Source of the DNA: Streptosporangiaceae bacterium
Lineage (GTDB): Bacteria; Actinomycetota; Actinomycetes; Streptosporangiales; Streptosporangiaceae
Length of the DNA: 52,719 bases
Assembly: GCA_030041135.1 (NCBI GenBank)
Contig: JASHOL010000147.1
Coordinates: forward strand, 1 to 52,719
Reading direction: 5' to 3'
A program made the position numbers and the translations under genes. This document shows positions 32,581 to 40,758 of this stretch, one piece after another. Positions within the stretch are counted from its first letter, which is position 1; each line of letters starts with the position of its first letter. The notes below the pieces were generated by a model that saw only the letters and a list, made by a program, of their open reading frames with translations, ran no database searches and was not told the DNA's origin.

Positions 32581-33628
32581 CGACGCTCATCCGGGCGAGG
32601 GCCGCGCCATACCGAATGGCGACGAGTTGCCCGACCGCCTGGTGCGCGCCAAGCGGCGAGGCGATCGGCGCGCCGAGTGCGGTGCTGAGACTCTCTAGCA
32701 CGTGCGATGGGACCTCGGGCCCGATCAGGCAGGGGGCGAGCGCCGGGCTGGCCGCGCCGGACATGTCGAGGCGGGTCACCGCGTCGGCGATGCTCGCCGG
32801 CTCACCGAGCGAGGCGGGCATGACCGGGACAGAAAGACGCGAGGCTAGCAGCACAGCCGCCACGGCGGCAGCATTGGCGGCCTCCTCCCCAACGTCCGAC
32901 AATACGATGACGCCGCGGCCGCCGGTGGAAATACTCAGACCGCTCGAGCGGGCGTGGCGGACGAGCCCGGCTTCGGCCAGCCTGGCGTGCAGGCCCTCGG
33001 CCACGAGCGGGTGCGGGGCCAGGTGAGCGGCCACGATGACCTGCTCGCCAGCTCCCGCCGTAAGTCGGCTGACGGCCGCGTCGGCCCTGGCGTTCGGACT
33101 GAGGAGCAGGGGAACAACCACGCAGCCTGGCTGCTCTGAGTCGGCTGAGACCTCCAGGCAGCCCGACAGCGGGTCGGTCGTCCCCTCCAGGTAGCCGACG
33201 CGGACGTCGACGCCCGGGCAAGACGCCGAGGCAGTTGCAGCCACCGCGGCCGCGATCCCCTCGGTGTCGGCCTCGATCGAGCCGGGGACGGCGATGACCA
33301 AGGCCGGCGCACCAGAGGCGACTGACAGGCGGTGCGGGCTGCGATGCCGCCCGGCTGGCCTGGTCCGCCCGGTCCGCCTCGGCAGCGGGGCGCTGTCCTG
33401 GGAATCGGATGCCGCGCCGCCGCGCTGGGGCAGTGGCGCTCCGCGCTGCGGGAGTTCCCCGTCGGCCGGGGTTGCCGGGCCGCCGCGGCGCGGGAGTTCC
33501 CCGTCGGCCGGGGTCGCCGGGCCACCACGCTGCGGGAGCTCGCCGCTACGCTGCGCGAGTGGCTCGCCGCGCTTCGGCAGCGGCTGGCGCACCGGGAGGG
33601 GCTCCGCTTGCGGGCTTAGGTCATTCAC
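32570..33628 (-). CDS. CbiX/sirohydrochlorin-chelatase-like protein with Pro-rich repeat N-terminus
   Basis: The 352-residue protein begins with about 100 disordered residues holding a 14-residue repeat, GELPQRGGPATPAD, near 29, 43 and 57. From about 107 it follows the two-lobe CbiX fold: ALVIAVPGSIEADTEGIAAA, CVVVPLLLSPNARAD, VIVAAHLAPHPLVAEGL, and a degenerate second lobe (RGVIVLSDVGEEAANA). CbiX chelatases insert Co or Fe into sirohydrochlorin using His from a GHGS motif. Here that motif is VPGS, so the metal His is gone, while APHPL in the first lobe keeps its His. Chelatase activity is doubtful. ATG 33628 has no good ribosome site. It lies downstream of the XRE gene. Confidence 0.75.
   Translation of the reverse strand: MNDLSPQAEPLPVRQPLPKRGEPLAQRSGELPQRGGPATPADGELPRRGGPATPADGELPQRGAPLPQRGGAASDSQDSAPLPRRTGRTRPAGRHRSPHRLSVASGAPALVIAVPGSIEADTEGIAAAVAATASASCPGVDVRVGYLEGTTDPLSGCLEVSADSEQPGCVVVPLLLSPNARADAAVSRLTAGAGEQVIVAAHLAPHPLVAEGLHARLAEAGLVRHARSSGLSISTGGRGVIVLSDVGEEAANAAAVAAVLLASRLSVPVMPASLGEPASIADAVTRLDMSGAASPALAPCLIGPEVPSHVLESLSTALGAPIASPLGAHQAVGQLVAIRYGAALARMSVAAG
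33461..33544. repeat. 42-bp coding tandem repeat in the CbiX-like gene
   Basis: Two near-identical 42-bp units encode the 14-residue repeat (residues 29-56), with a third partial unit on the downstream side to about 33440. Unit-number change would keep the frame, so length variation between strains is expected. Confidence 0.7.
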
Positions 33629-33713
33629 GCTGTCGTATCGTAATCGGAGCGCTGAGTGCTCGGACGACCTTCTGCGATGTTCGCGCCAAACCTGCTTCTG
33701 TCACCGTTTCGTA

Positions 33714-34082
33714 CTACTCGGTCGGTAGCATGCTTCGGAACACCGATATCAGAGCGTTCTTCTGCTCGTCGGTGAGGCGGCTTTCTGCCTGTATGGCGGC
33801 CTCCACGCTGATTTCCGCCGTCGCGGAGGCATCGTGCCTGTCCCGGTGGTGGAGCAGGCCGGCCTGCGTGAGCAGCGTCTGGGCGGGGACGTTCAGCGCG
33901 TCGGATATGAGCCGGATCACCCTGACCGAGGGCTGGTGCAGGCCTCTCTCAATCTGGCTCAGGTACGGGTTGGAGAGCTTGGTCCGCTCGGCGAGCTGCC
34001 GCAACGACAGGTTGGCCAGCTTGCGCTTGTTCCTGATGAACGCGCCCAGGGCCTCCAACTGGGAATCCCGCGGCTCGGTCAT
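33714..34082 (-). CDS. XRE-family regulator, Rv0474/MLDSR-like (cassette A)
   Basis: The 122-residue protein has an XRE helix-turn-helix: LGAFIRNKRKLANLSLRQLA, then ERTKLSNPYLSQIERGLHQP and VRVIRLISDALNVPAQTLL. A C-terminal helix TDEQKNALISVFRSML follows. GGGAGGGAG lies six bases before ATG 34082. It is downstream of the HbhA/phasin-like gene by 79 bases. In mycobacteria Rv0474 neighbours hbhA, and in Rhodococcus MLDSR controls the lipid-droplet protein MLDS; the layout here matches. A close paralogue is encoded at 42.5 kb. It probably represses its own cassette. Confidence 0.88.
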   Translation of the reverse strand: MTEPRDSQLEALGAFIRNKRKLANLSLRQLAERTKLSNPYLSQIERGLHQPSVRVIRLISDALNVPAQTLLTQAGLLHHRDRHDASATAEISVEAAIQAESRLTDEQKNALISVFRSMLPTE

Positions 34083-34161
34083 CTAGCTCCCTCCCTGAGC
34101 GGGACGCGCCCGGCGGCTGATTTGCGGCAGCCGCCGGGTATCACTGTGGTGCGCGGCCCGG

Positions 34162-34911
34162 CTACTTGTCGGCCTCGCGCGGCTTCGGAGAGCTGGCTCT
34201 GGCCTTCGGCGTGGTGGCCTTGGCTGGCCGAGCGCCCTTCGCCTTCGCGGTGTCCGCGTTGGTGGTCTTGGTGGTGTCTGCCTTGGTGGTGTTGGCCTTG
34301 GCCGTACTCGACTTGGCCGTACTCGACTTGGCCGTACTCGACTTCTCCGGGCTCGGCTTGGCTGGGGTCGCCTGCGCCTGATCCTGCTCCGGCTCGGCCA
34401 CCGTGGCGGTGTTCTGCGCAACCGGGCTGCTCCCGGCAGGAGCTGCGGTCACGCTCGCTGACCGGGTCGGCGCCGCGTGCTCGCTGCGCCGGGCAGAAGA
34501 CAGCGAACCCGCCACGCGAGTGAGCCGGCTTACTCCCTCGGTCACAAGTGGGGTCCCAAGCTCGACCGCCTTGCCGGCCAGCTTCCGCTGGGTGGCGAGC
34601 ACCTGGCCCGCACCGTCGGCAAACTTCCGCTGAGTGGCGCGGGCCTGCCCGGCCAGGTCATGGGCGTGCGAACGGAGCTTGTCTGGGTTGGTCAGGTCGC
34701 TGACCGAGGGCAGGTGCACCTCCGGCCTCCGCAGTGGCGGCAGGCTAGGCAGGACCGCCCTTGCGAGCTGGTTGCCGGCCCGAACGGCCACGCCAACGGT
34801 CTCCCGCCCCTTGCGCACCTGGTGCTGGCCCTTGCGGAACCGCTCGTGGCCCTTCTGCATGGCGGCGGCCACCTGATCCTGAACTTCCTTCGCGACGGCG
34901 CGAGTGTCCAT
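34162..34911 (-). CDS. HbhA/phasin-like protein with Lys-Ala-Thr tail (cassette A)
   Basis: ATG 34911 has AGGAGG eight bases upstream and gives 249 residues. Residues 1-125 are mostly helical and charged, with two QRK motifs (ATQRKFADG and ATQRKLAGK near 90-110). The last ~100 residues are disordered and basic, with three SSTAK repeats and AK/TK runs, like the heparin- and DNA-binding tail of mycobacterial HbhA. HbhA and its rhodococcal relatives coat lipid droplets or bind surfaces. It aligns in the QRKFA core with the small protein encoded at 42.1 kb. No signal peptide is seen. The role as a granule coat is inference from family and neighbour. Confidence 0.72.
   Translation of the reverse strand: MDTRAVAKEVQDQVAAAMQKGHERFRKGQHQVRKGRETVGVAVRAGNQLARAVLPSLPPLRRPEVHLPSVSDLTNPDKLRSHAHDLAGQARATQRKFADGAGQVLATQRKLAGKAVELGTPLVTEGVSRLTRVAGSLSSARRSEHAAPTRSASVTAAPAGSSPVAQNTATVAEPEQDQAQATPAKPSPEKSSTAKSSTAKSSTAKANTTKADTTKTTNADTAKAKGARPAKATTPKARASSPKPREADK
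34297..34341. repeat. 15-bp tandem repeat, three perfect copies, in the HbhA-like tail
   Basis: CTTGGCCGTACTCGA is repeated at 34297, 34312 and 34327 without change and encodes the SSTAK repeats on the minus strand. Perfect identity suggests recent expansion. Confidence 0.85.
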
Positions 34912-34943
34912 CACTGAATCCTCCTCTAGGTTCAACACTGCAA

Positions 34944-34974
34944 ACTATATCAAGCGAGCCGCGTTATTTGTCAA
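34944..34974 (-). promoter_or_regulatory. Promoter-like element for cassette A
   Basis: On the minus strand TTGACA (34974-34969) and TATAGT (34949-34944) are 19 bases apart, slightly long. Between them lies GCTCGCTTGA (34959-34950), a 10-mer also present in the promoter of cassette B. Confidence 0.5.
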
Positions 34975-35052
34975 GCGGCCAGCTGAGGAACTGCGACGCT
35001 GGGCGCTTCAGCGTTGGACAGGTGCACGCACGGGCTGAGATCGTTGTGTGCC

Positions 35053-35793
35053 GTGCGGCAGGAAGAGATCTGGGATCACGAGACTGCTCAGGGCTACGAC
35101 ACGCCGGGCACCGGGATGTTCGACCCGGAGTTGCTCGGGCTGACCGTCGACCGGCTTGCCGACCTGGCAGGCGATGGCCGGGCTCTGGAGTTCGCAATTG
35201 GCACCGGCCGCGTCGCCGTGCCGCTGGCCGAGCGCGGAGTGCCGGTTACCGGCATCGAGTTGTCGCATCCGATGATCGACCAGCTACGCACCAGGGCCGA
35301 TGAGACAGCAATCCCGGTGATCGCCGGTGACATGGCCACCGCCCGCGCTCCTGGCACCTACACGCTGGTCTACCTCGTCTATAACACGATCTCCAACCTG
35401 CTGACGCAGGGAGAGCAAGTAGCCTGCTTCCGCAACGCAGCGCGGCATCTCACGCCCGGCGGCCGGTTCGTCATCGAGCTGTGGGTACCCCAGTTGCGCA
35501 CGCTGCCACCGGGCCAGCAGGCCACGGTCTGGGCGTCGGAGCCCGGTTACATCGGCCTGGATACCTATGATGTGCTGCGCCAGCAGGTGATCTCGCATCA
35601 CTTCCGCTTCGGCACCGACAAGCAGGCACGGCTGTTCCGCAGCCAGCATCGTTACATCTGGCCGTCGGAACTCGACCTGATGGCGGAACTTGCCGGGTTC
35701 GAGCTCGAGGCGCGACACGCCAACTGGGCCAGGGCCGAGTTCACCGCCGAGTCCTCGTCGCATGTCTCGGTTTACCGGCTCGCTGCGGCCTAG
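35053..35793 (+). CDS. Class I SAM-dependent methyltransferase
   Basis: The protein of about 246 residues has motif I LEFAIGTGRVAVPLAERG (acidic residue at the end of strand 2 in TGIELS), motif II-like IAGDMATARAPGTYTLVYLV and post-motif LTPGGRFVIELW. The start is uncertain: GTG 35053 is preferred, but TTG 35044 and TTG 35014 are in frame and none has a clear ribosome site. The substrate is unknown. It converges on the monooxygenase gene across a large palindromic element. Confidence 0.85.
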   Translation: MRQEEIWDHETAQGYDTPGTGMFDPELLGLTVDRLADLAGDGRALEFAIGTGRVAVPLAERGVPVTGIELSHPMIDQLRTRADETAIPVIAGDMATARAPGTYTLVYLVYNTISNLLTQGEQVACFRNAARHLTPGGRFVIELWVPQLRTLPPGQQATVWASEPGYIGLDTYDVLRQQVISHHFRFGTDKQARLFRSQHRYIWPSELDLMAELAGFELEARHANWARAEFTAESSSHVSVYRLAAA

Positions 35794-35798
35794 CGACC

Positions 35799-35908
35799 GT
35801 CCCCGCTCCGCGTGTGATCATGTAGTGCTGTTCGGCTATTGGGCGAGCACCACTACATGATCATGGAAGACCGCGAGCGGAGCGAGCTGCCGCGCGGTGG
35901 GCGGGGAC
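35799..35908. repeat. 110-bp multi-arm palindromic element (possible REP/MITE-like unit or terminator)
   Basis: Three nested inverted pairs are visible: GTCCCCGC (35799-35806) with GCGGGGAC (35901-35908); CGCTCCG (35804-35810) with CGGAGCG (35878-35884); and an AT-rich core TGATCATGTAGTG (35815-35827) with CACTACATGATCA (35851-35863) around a 23-base loop. The core is AT-rich, unlike normal terminators in this DNA. It lies between convergent genes, so it could end transcription both ways, but the architecture resembles a small palindromic mobile repeat. Confidence 0.7.
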
Positions 35909-35926
35909 CCAGACTGGCGTCGTGGG

Positions 35927-37552
35927 TCAGGCGGTCGCGGGCTCGCCGACCGGACGCAGGGTGAAGCCGCGGTAGTTGTCGGCCGCGATCTCGTCACAGA
36001 TCTGCCGGTAGGTGCCGACGCCGCCGATGTACGGCAGGAACACCCGTGCCTTGCCCGGCACGTTCGCGCCCATGTACCAGGAATCGGCCAGCGGGAACAG
36101 CGTGAGCGACCCGACCTCAGCCGCGTGCTTTACCCATCCGGCCTCGGCCTCCGGTGCTGCCTCGATCGCGGCCGAGCCGGCCGACCGCACGTGCGCGATG
36201 CAGTCGCTGATCCACTCCACGTGCTGCTCGATCGAGACCACCATGTTGCTGAGCACCGACGGGCTCAGCGGACCGGTGACCGTGAAGAGGTTCGGGAAAC
36301 CGGCGACCGCGATGCCAAGGTAAGTACGCGGGCCGGCCGCCCACTCCTCGGCGAGGGACACTCCGTCGCGCCCGCGGATATCGATGGCGTTCAGCGCGCC
36401 GGTCATCGCGTCGAACCCGGTCGCGAAGACGATCGCGTCGAACTCGAACTCGCGATCCGTCGTGCGCAGGCCGGCCGGCGTGAACTCGACCAGCGGCGTC
36501 TTGCGCAGGTCCACCAGGTGCACATGCGGTTTGTTGAACGTCTCGTAGTACCCCGTGTCGAGGCACAGCCGCTTGGTCCCGATCGGGAACGCGCGCGGCG
36601 ACAGCGCCTCCGCGAGCTCTGGGTCGTTGACGACCCCGCGAATCTTCGAGCGCGCGAACTCAGCCGCGCTCTCGTTCGCCGCCGGGTCAATCAGGATGTC
36701 GGCGTAGCAGGTGATCAGGCCGACGATCTCGCCCTTCGCCCAGCCGGCCTCATACGTGGCCAGACGTTCGCCCTCGGGCACTGACAGCGCGAGCTCGGTG
36801 GCCGGCTCGGCCGGCACCCCGTACCCCGAGGTCCGCTGCGCGGCGCGGTAGGCGCGGTAGTTCGCCTTCACCTCGGTGACCTGGGCGGGGTCAAGCGGCC
36901 GGTTGCCGGCTGGGGTTGAGAAGTTCGCGGTCCGCTGGAACACGGTCAGGTCGGCGGCCTGCTCGGCGATCAGCGGGATGGACTGGATGCCGGATGAGCC
37001 GGTCCCGATGACCGCAACTCGCAGGCCGTCGAAGCGGACCTCGTCCTCACCCCAGTGAGCGGTGTGATGCGTGCGTCCCTGGTAACGCTCCAGGCCTGGT
37101 ACCTCCGGCAGTTTGGGCGCGGAGAGAACGCCGGTGGCCATGATGACGAACTGCGCATCCACCCGCTCACCGGCGTCGGTCGCGACCGTCCACTTACTCG
37201 TGGTGTCGTCCCAGTGCGCGCTGACCACCCTCGTGCCGAGCGTGATGTCGCGCAGCAGGTCGAACCGTTCGGCGACGTGGTTGAGGTAGCGCAGGACTTC
37301 GGGCTGGGTCGGATACTTCTCCGTCCACTCCCACTCCTGCTCAAGTTCGGGGGAGAACGAATAGGAGTAAGCCACGCTGTGGATGTCGCAGCGCGCGCCA
37401 GGGTAGCGATTCCAGTACCAGGTGCCGCCCACGCCGTCGCCGGCCTCGAACAGCCGCGTGCTCAGCCCGAGCTCACGCAGCCGGTACAGCTGGTAAAGGC
37501 CAGAGAACCCGGCTCCGACGACTACGGCGTCCACCTCTTGCTGGCCGGCCAT
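35927..37552 (-). CDS. Flavin-containing monooxygenase (Baeyer-Villiger type)
   Basis: ATG 37552 has GGAGG five bases upstream; the frame runs further upstream without support. The 541-residue enzyme has an FAD Rossmann motif VVVGAGFSGLYQLYRL at the N-terminus, the NADPH motif VAVIGTGSSGIQ near 180, and the BVMO fingerprint FxGxxxHxxxW as YQGRTHHTAHW (Tyr for Phe). The TGFDAMTG segment is also typical. BVMOs insert oxygen next to a ketone with NADPH and O2, giving esters or lactones. The SRPBCC-ArsR regulator and VOC genes lie upstream on the same strand and may form one operon. The substrate is not known. Confidence 0.93.
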   Translation of the reverse strand: MAGQQEVDAVVVGAGFSGLYQLYRLRELGLSTRLFEAGDGVGGTWYWNRYPGARCDIHSVAYSYSFSPELEQEWEWTEKYPTQPEVLRYLNHVAERFDLLRDITLGTRVVSAHWDDTTSKWTVATDAGERVDAQFVIMATGVLSAPKLPEVPGLERYQGRTHHTAHWGEDEVRFDGLRVAVIGTGSSGIQSIPLIAEQAADLTVFQRTANFSTPAGNRPLDPAQVTEVKANYRAYRAAQRTSGYGVPAEPATELALSVPEGERLATYEAGWAKGEIVGLITCYADILIDPAANESAAEFARSKIRGVVNDPELAEALSPRAFPIGTKRLCLDTGYYETFNKPHVHLVDLRKTPLVEFTPAGLRTTDREFEFDAIVFATGFDAMTGALNAIDIRGRDGVSLAEEWAAGPRTYLGIAVAGFPNLFTVTGPLSPSVLSNMVVSIEQHVEWISDCIAHVRSAGSAAIEAAPEAEAGWVKHAAEVGSLTLFPLADSWYMGANVPGKARVFLPYIGGVGTYRQICDEIAADNYRGFTLRPVGEPATA

Positions 37553-37686
37553 GGCACCTCCCTCTGCGGTCGAGCGCGCTACCTGGCCCCTTTTGGACGC
37601 TACTCCAGCCGAATTAGCGCGGCAATCGGCGTTTGGTCCCGGCCGTCCGGTTTGGCGCGTCCGGTCGCGCAGGCAAGAACTGGCGC

Positions 37687-38064
37687 TCAGGCCTGCTCCA
37701 CGACCTCCATCCGATTCCCGTCCTGGTCCCTGAAGGCGAACATGGCCGGCACGCCCGGCCACCGCAGCACGTCATCGACAGCGGTGCCTGCTGCCAGGAG
37801 TTCGGCGTGCACGACGTCGGCGTCCGCGGCTGTCAGCCTGAGCCCGGTCTCGACTCCGGCGGCGAGGCCATCCTTCGCCTGGATTAGCGCGATCGAGGTC
37901 GGTGCGCCCTCCGGTGCCACCTCGATCCACCGCCGGCCGCCGATCGCGACGTCAAGGCGCTCGGTGAAGCCGAGCGTGCCGGTGTAGTACTCGAGTGCCT
38001 TGTCCTGGTCACGGACTGGCACGCCAATCGCGTGGACGCCGGTGATGCGCGTCGTTCCTGCCAT
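37687..38064 (-). CDS. VOC-family protein (glyoxalase/dioxygenase fold)
   Basis: The 125-residue protein has paired beta-alpha-beta-beta-beta modules: GVHAIGVPVRDQDKALEYYT, GTLGFTERLDV at the start and MFAFRDQDGNRMEVVE at the end, the latter with the metal-ligand Glu. AGAGGAGG lies eight bases before ATG 38064. VOC proteins include glyoxalases, extradiol dioxygenases and binding proteins; a single short copy next to an SRPBCC-ArsR gene is a common pairing in actinomycetes. Substrate unknown. Confidence 0.88.
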   Translation of the reverse strand: MAGTTRITGVHAIGVPVRDQDKALEYYTGTLGFTERLDVAIGGRRWIEVAPEGAPTSIALIQAKDGLAAGVETGLRLTAADADVVHAELLAAGTAVDDVLRWPGVPAMFAFRDQDGNRMEVVEQA

Positions 38065-38091
38065 TGCTGATCCTCCTCTAGTCGGGTCAGT

Positions 38092-38847
38092 TCACCGCTC
38101 GCCGTACATGAGCGAACCGGGCGTGGTCAGCAGCTGACCCGTCTCCAGCCAGGTCTTCAGGCCGGAGAGGACCATCGGCCAGCCGCCGTAGAGCTGGCTG
38201 CTGGCGCCCTCGCGCAGCTGGTCGTGGATGACCCGCAGCCGGCACGAGTCGCCCACGGGCTCGATCTCCCAGGTGATCCTCGTGGTGCCCTCGTTCTTCG
38301 CCTCATCGCTCCACAGCGCGACCATCGACTGCACCAGCCGCGTGGGCGGATCGACTTCGAGGTTCACGCCCCGGCCGAGCAGCTGGCCGCTCGCGTGACC
38401 GAACTCAAAATTCGACCCAGGCACCCAGTCCGAGGTAACCCCGGCGCCGAAGTGGTACTTCGCGCGAATCTCCGGGTTCGTGATCGCTTGCCAGAGCCGC
38501 TCCGGAGTGGTGCGGATGTAGATCTCGAAAACCTTCTCCATCGACTTCTCCAGGTCTCGCTTGAGGTCAGACAGCCCAGCGGCCCACGGCTCGGCGTACT
38601 TGCTGACCCATCGGTCGTGGATGAGCCGGATCGGGACCGGGTTCAGGAAGTGGAGCTTTTGCCGGCCGCGGCGCTCGGTCACAACTAGGCCCGCCTCCTC
38701 GAGCTGCTTCAGGTGCTTCATGACCCCGAAGCGTGTCATCGAGAAGCGCTCTCCGAGCGCGCTCAGAGTCTGGCCGTCCACCTGGAACAGCTCATCGAGC
38801 AGCTCACGCCTGGTCGGGTCGGCGAGCGCCTTGAATACCTCGTCCAC
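38092..38847 (-). CDS. ArsR-family regulator fused to an SRPBCC (AHSA1-type) domain
   Basis: GTG 38847 gives 251 residues starting VDEVFKALADPTRRELLDEL, the normal start of ArsR winged helices (FSMTRFGVMKHLKQLEEAGL, VVTERRGRQKLHFLNP). From about residue 103 an AHSA1/SRPBCC ligand-binding domain follows: KVFEIYIRTTPERLWQAITN, then FEFGHASGQLLGRG and GGWPMVLSGLKTWLE. A TTG start at 38868 would fall in the palindrome GTGACCAATTAGTCAC, so GTG is preferred. The fusion lets a hydrophobic ligand directly control DNA binding, although two adjacent genes for these domains are the more usual form. It likely controls itself, the VOC gene and perhaps the monooxygenase gene. Confidence 0.9.
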   Translation of the reverse strand: MDEVFKALADPTRRELLDELFQVDGQTLSALGERFSMTRFGVMKHLKQLEEAGLVVTERRGRQKLHFLNPVPIRLIHDRWVSKYAEPWAAGLSDLKRDLEKSMEKVFEIYIRTTPERLWQAITNPEIRAKYHFGAGVTSDWVPGSNFEFGHASGQLLGRGVNLEVDPPTRLVQSMVALWSDEAKNEGTTRITWEIEPVGDSCRLRVIHDQLREGASSQLYGGWPMVLSGLKTWLETGQLLTTPGSLMYGER

Positions 38848-38860
38848 GCCCCGAGAATAG

Positions 38861-38876
38861 GTGACCAATTAGTCAC
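38861..38876. promoter_or_regulatory. Candidate ArsR operator
   Basis: GTGACCAATTAGTCAC is a 16-bp palindrome with one mismatched pair, 13 bases before the GTG start of the ArsR-SRPBCC gene. Palindromes with an ACCAATTAGT-like core are typical of ArsR-SRPBCC regulators. Its place predicts that binding blocks transcription of a nearly leaderless message. Confidence 0.65.
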
Positions 38877-38966
38877 ATGTCAAGCGCAGATGCAGAGGAC
38901 CGCCATGAGGGCCAGCGGGATCAGGCGGCCAAGGAGGCGGCTCGAGGACATGTGCGGATCTCCCTA

Positions 38967-39263
38967 TCAGCCGTGATGTCCGGCGGGCTGGAACAAGTCA
39001 GCCGCCACCGAACGTCCGGATCGCTCGTCTGGAATCAGCAGCCAGCCGGCCAGGTACAACACCACGCCGACCGCGCCGAGCAGGGTCAGCATGACGAAGG
39101 CGATGCGCACGACGACCGGATCGATCCCGACGAGCCTGGCCGTACCTGAGGCCACGCCCGCGATCATCCGGTCGTCGGCGGGCCGGCGCAGTGGCGGCAT
39201 GGGGGGCTGCGGGCTGGCTGAGTTTCCTGTGCTGTTTGCTGCGTTGTCAGTTGCTGTATTCAT
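38967..39263 (-). CDS. PspC-domain membrane protein
   Basis: The 98-residue protein has a PspC domain: PLRRPADDRMIAGVASGTAR, then LVGIDPVVVRIAFVMLTLLG and VVLYLAGWLLIPDE, with two membrane helices. The first ~30 residues are Asn/Ser/Pro-rich. ATG 39263 is preferred because the longer frame upstream is low-complexity. PspC-type proteins act in envelope stress responses. It is divergent from the AI-2E-family permease gene. Confidence 0.85.
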   Translation of the reverse strand: MNTATDNAANSTGNSASPQPPMPPLRRPADDRMIAGVASGTARLVGIDPVVVRIAFVMLTLLGAVGVVLYLAGWLLIPDERSGRSVAADLFQPAGHHG

Positions 39264-39486
39264 GCCTTCAGCCTGCTCCGGCGGACGACCGGTGGGTATC
39301 AGGAAGAGCCCCGACCTGACCCGGAATGCGAGCCTGCCGGCCGCAGCGAGGCCCTGAGGCTGGTCCGGCCTGGTCCACCTAGGGGCAACTGGCAATGACC
39401 TAACTTGGCCCACGGGCCAGCCAAGTCCAACGCCCAGAAGCTGGCCACGAGTGCAGTCACTCAACGCCACCTGTCATGCTGGCGAG

Positions 39487-40746
39487 GTGACTGACGAGAT
39501 CAGGGAGTCCGACACCCGGCGGGCGCGGCTGTGGCGGTTCGCGGAGTCGAGGCACATCCCGCTGCGCGCGATCCTGGCCGCGGTGGCGGCGGTGGTCCTC
39601 GCTTATCTCGCGGGCAAGCTTGTGGACCGCCTCCGCGGCGTCCTCCTGCTGTTCGTGGTTGCCGGGTTCATCGCGCTGCTGCTCAACCCCCTAGTGGTGA
39701 CGCTTCAGCGGTTCTTGCGGCGGCGCGGGTTCGCGGTCACTGTGGTCGCACTGGTGAGCGTGGCGGCATTCGCCGGGCTGGCCGTCGCGTTCGGTTACCC
39801 GTTGATCAACGGCTTGTCCCACCTTGCTAGCTACCTGCCGAACGCCGTGACGACCGCCGAGCACGGCAAGGGCTGGGTGGGGAAGCTGGTCATGAGGTAC
39901 CACCTGCAGCAGTGGGTGACGAAGAACTCGCCGAAGCTGGTGGTGTACGCCAAGGACCTGGCCCAGCCGGCCCTGAGCCTGGGTGAGGGCGCGGCGTCGA
40001 TCGCGTTCGAACTGTTCACGATCTTCGTGCTGGTGGTCCTGCTCCTGCTCGAGGGGCCGAGGTTGCGGCGCGGCCTGCTGGGCCTGATGCGGCCGAGCAG
40101 GGCCTCGCGCTTCATCCTGGTCGCCAGCGAGGTGAATCGCTCGGTGACGGGATTCATGCTGGGCAACTTCGCGACCTCGGTGATAGCGGGCATCGTCGTG
40201 CTGGTGACCCTGCTCGCGCTCGGGGTCCAGTTCCCGTTCCTGTGGGCGCTGTGGGTCGCGCTGGTCGACTTCCTGCCGATGATCGGGGGCGCGCTGGCCG
40301 GGATCCCCGTAGTCCTGTTCGCTGCTGCCCACTCCGTCTGGCCTGCGGGCATCGTCACGCTTATCGTCTTCCTCGTCTACACCCAGATCGAGAACCACGT
40401 CCTGAACCCGGTGATCATGAGCCGGACGGTCAAGATCAGCCCGCTGCTGGTGCTCGCCGCGATCCTGGTCGGCGCGTCGATCGGCAACTGGATCGGCGGG
40501 CTCTTCGGTGGGTTCGTGGCCGCGCTGCTGGCCATCCCGGTCGCCGGGGCCATGCAGGTGATCGTCCGCGAGATCTGGCGAGCCACGGCGCCGGCTGAGG
40601 CGCGCTCAGCCGGGCCGCCGTCGGATGAGACGGCTCAAGCGCCCGTGGCAGGCGCGCTGCAGGACGCTGCGGCGGTGGCCGAGCCGGAAGTGGCCGCCGG
40701 GCCAGCCGCCGCCAGCGCGGCCGGCTCCGCCACGCTTACCCCCTGA
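39487..40746 (+). CDS. AI-2E-family membrane protein
   Basis: The ~419-residue protein has seven to eight membrane helices and the family pattern: an N-terminal helix pair (AILAAVAAVVLAYLAGKLVD), the amphipathic region before the core, ALWVALVDFLPMIGGALAGI, YTQIENHVLNPVIMSRTVKI and a final GGLFGGFVAALLAIPVAGAM helix. The C-terminal ~50 residues are Ala/Glu/Pro-rich and disordered. GTG 39487 is preferred over GTG 39451, though neither has a clear ribosome site. The family includes Na+/H+ antiporters and the AI-2 exporter TqsA; substrate unknown here. Confidence 0.9.
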   Translation: MTDEIRESDTRRARLWRFAESRHIPLRAILAAVAAVVLAYLAGKLVDRLRGVLLLFVVAGFIALLLNPLVVTLQRFLRRRGFAVTVVALVSVAAFAGLAVAFGYPLINGLSHLASYLPNAVTTAEHGKGWVGKLVMRYHLQQWVTKNSPKLVVYAKDLAQPALSLGEGAASIAFELFTIFVLVVLLLLEGPRLRRGLLGLMRPSRASRFILVASEVNRSVTGFMLGNFATSVIAGIVVLVTLLALGVQFPFLWALWVALVDFLPMIGGALAGIPVVLFAAAHSVWPAGIVTLIVFLVYTQIENHVLNPVIMSRTVKISPLLVLAAILVGASIGNWIGGLFGGFVAALLAIPVAGAMQVIVREIWRATAPAEARSAGPPSDETAQAPVAGALQDAAAVAEPEVAAGPAAASAAGSATLTP

Positions 40747-40758
40747 CTGACTGGCCGG

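Noticed and set aside
32514-34341. Repeat arrays at 32.5, 33.5 and 34.3 kb considered as CRISPR
   Set aside because: Units are directly abutting with no unique spacers, and two of the arrays are in coding frame.
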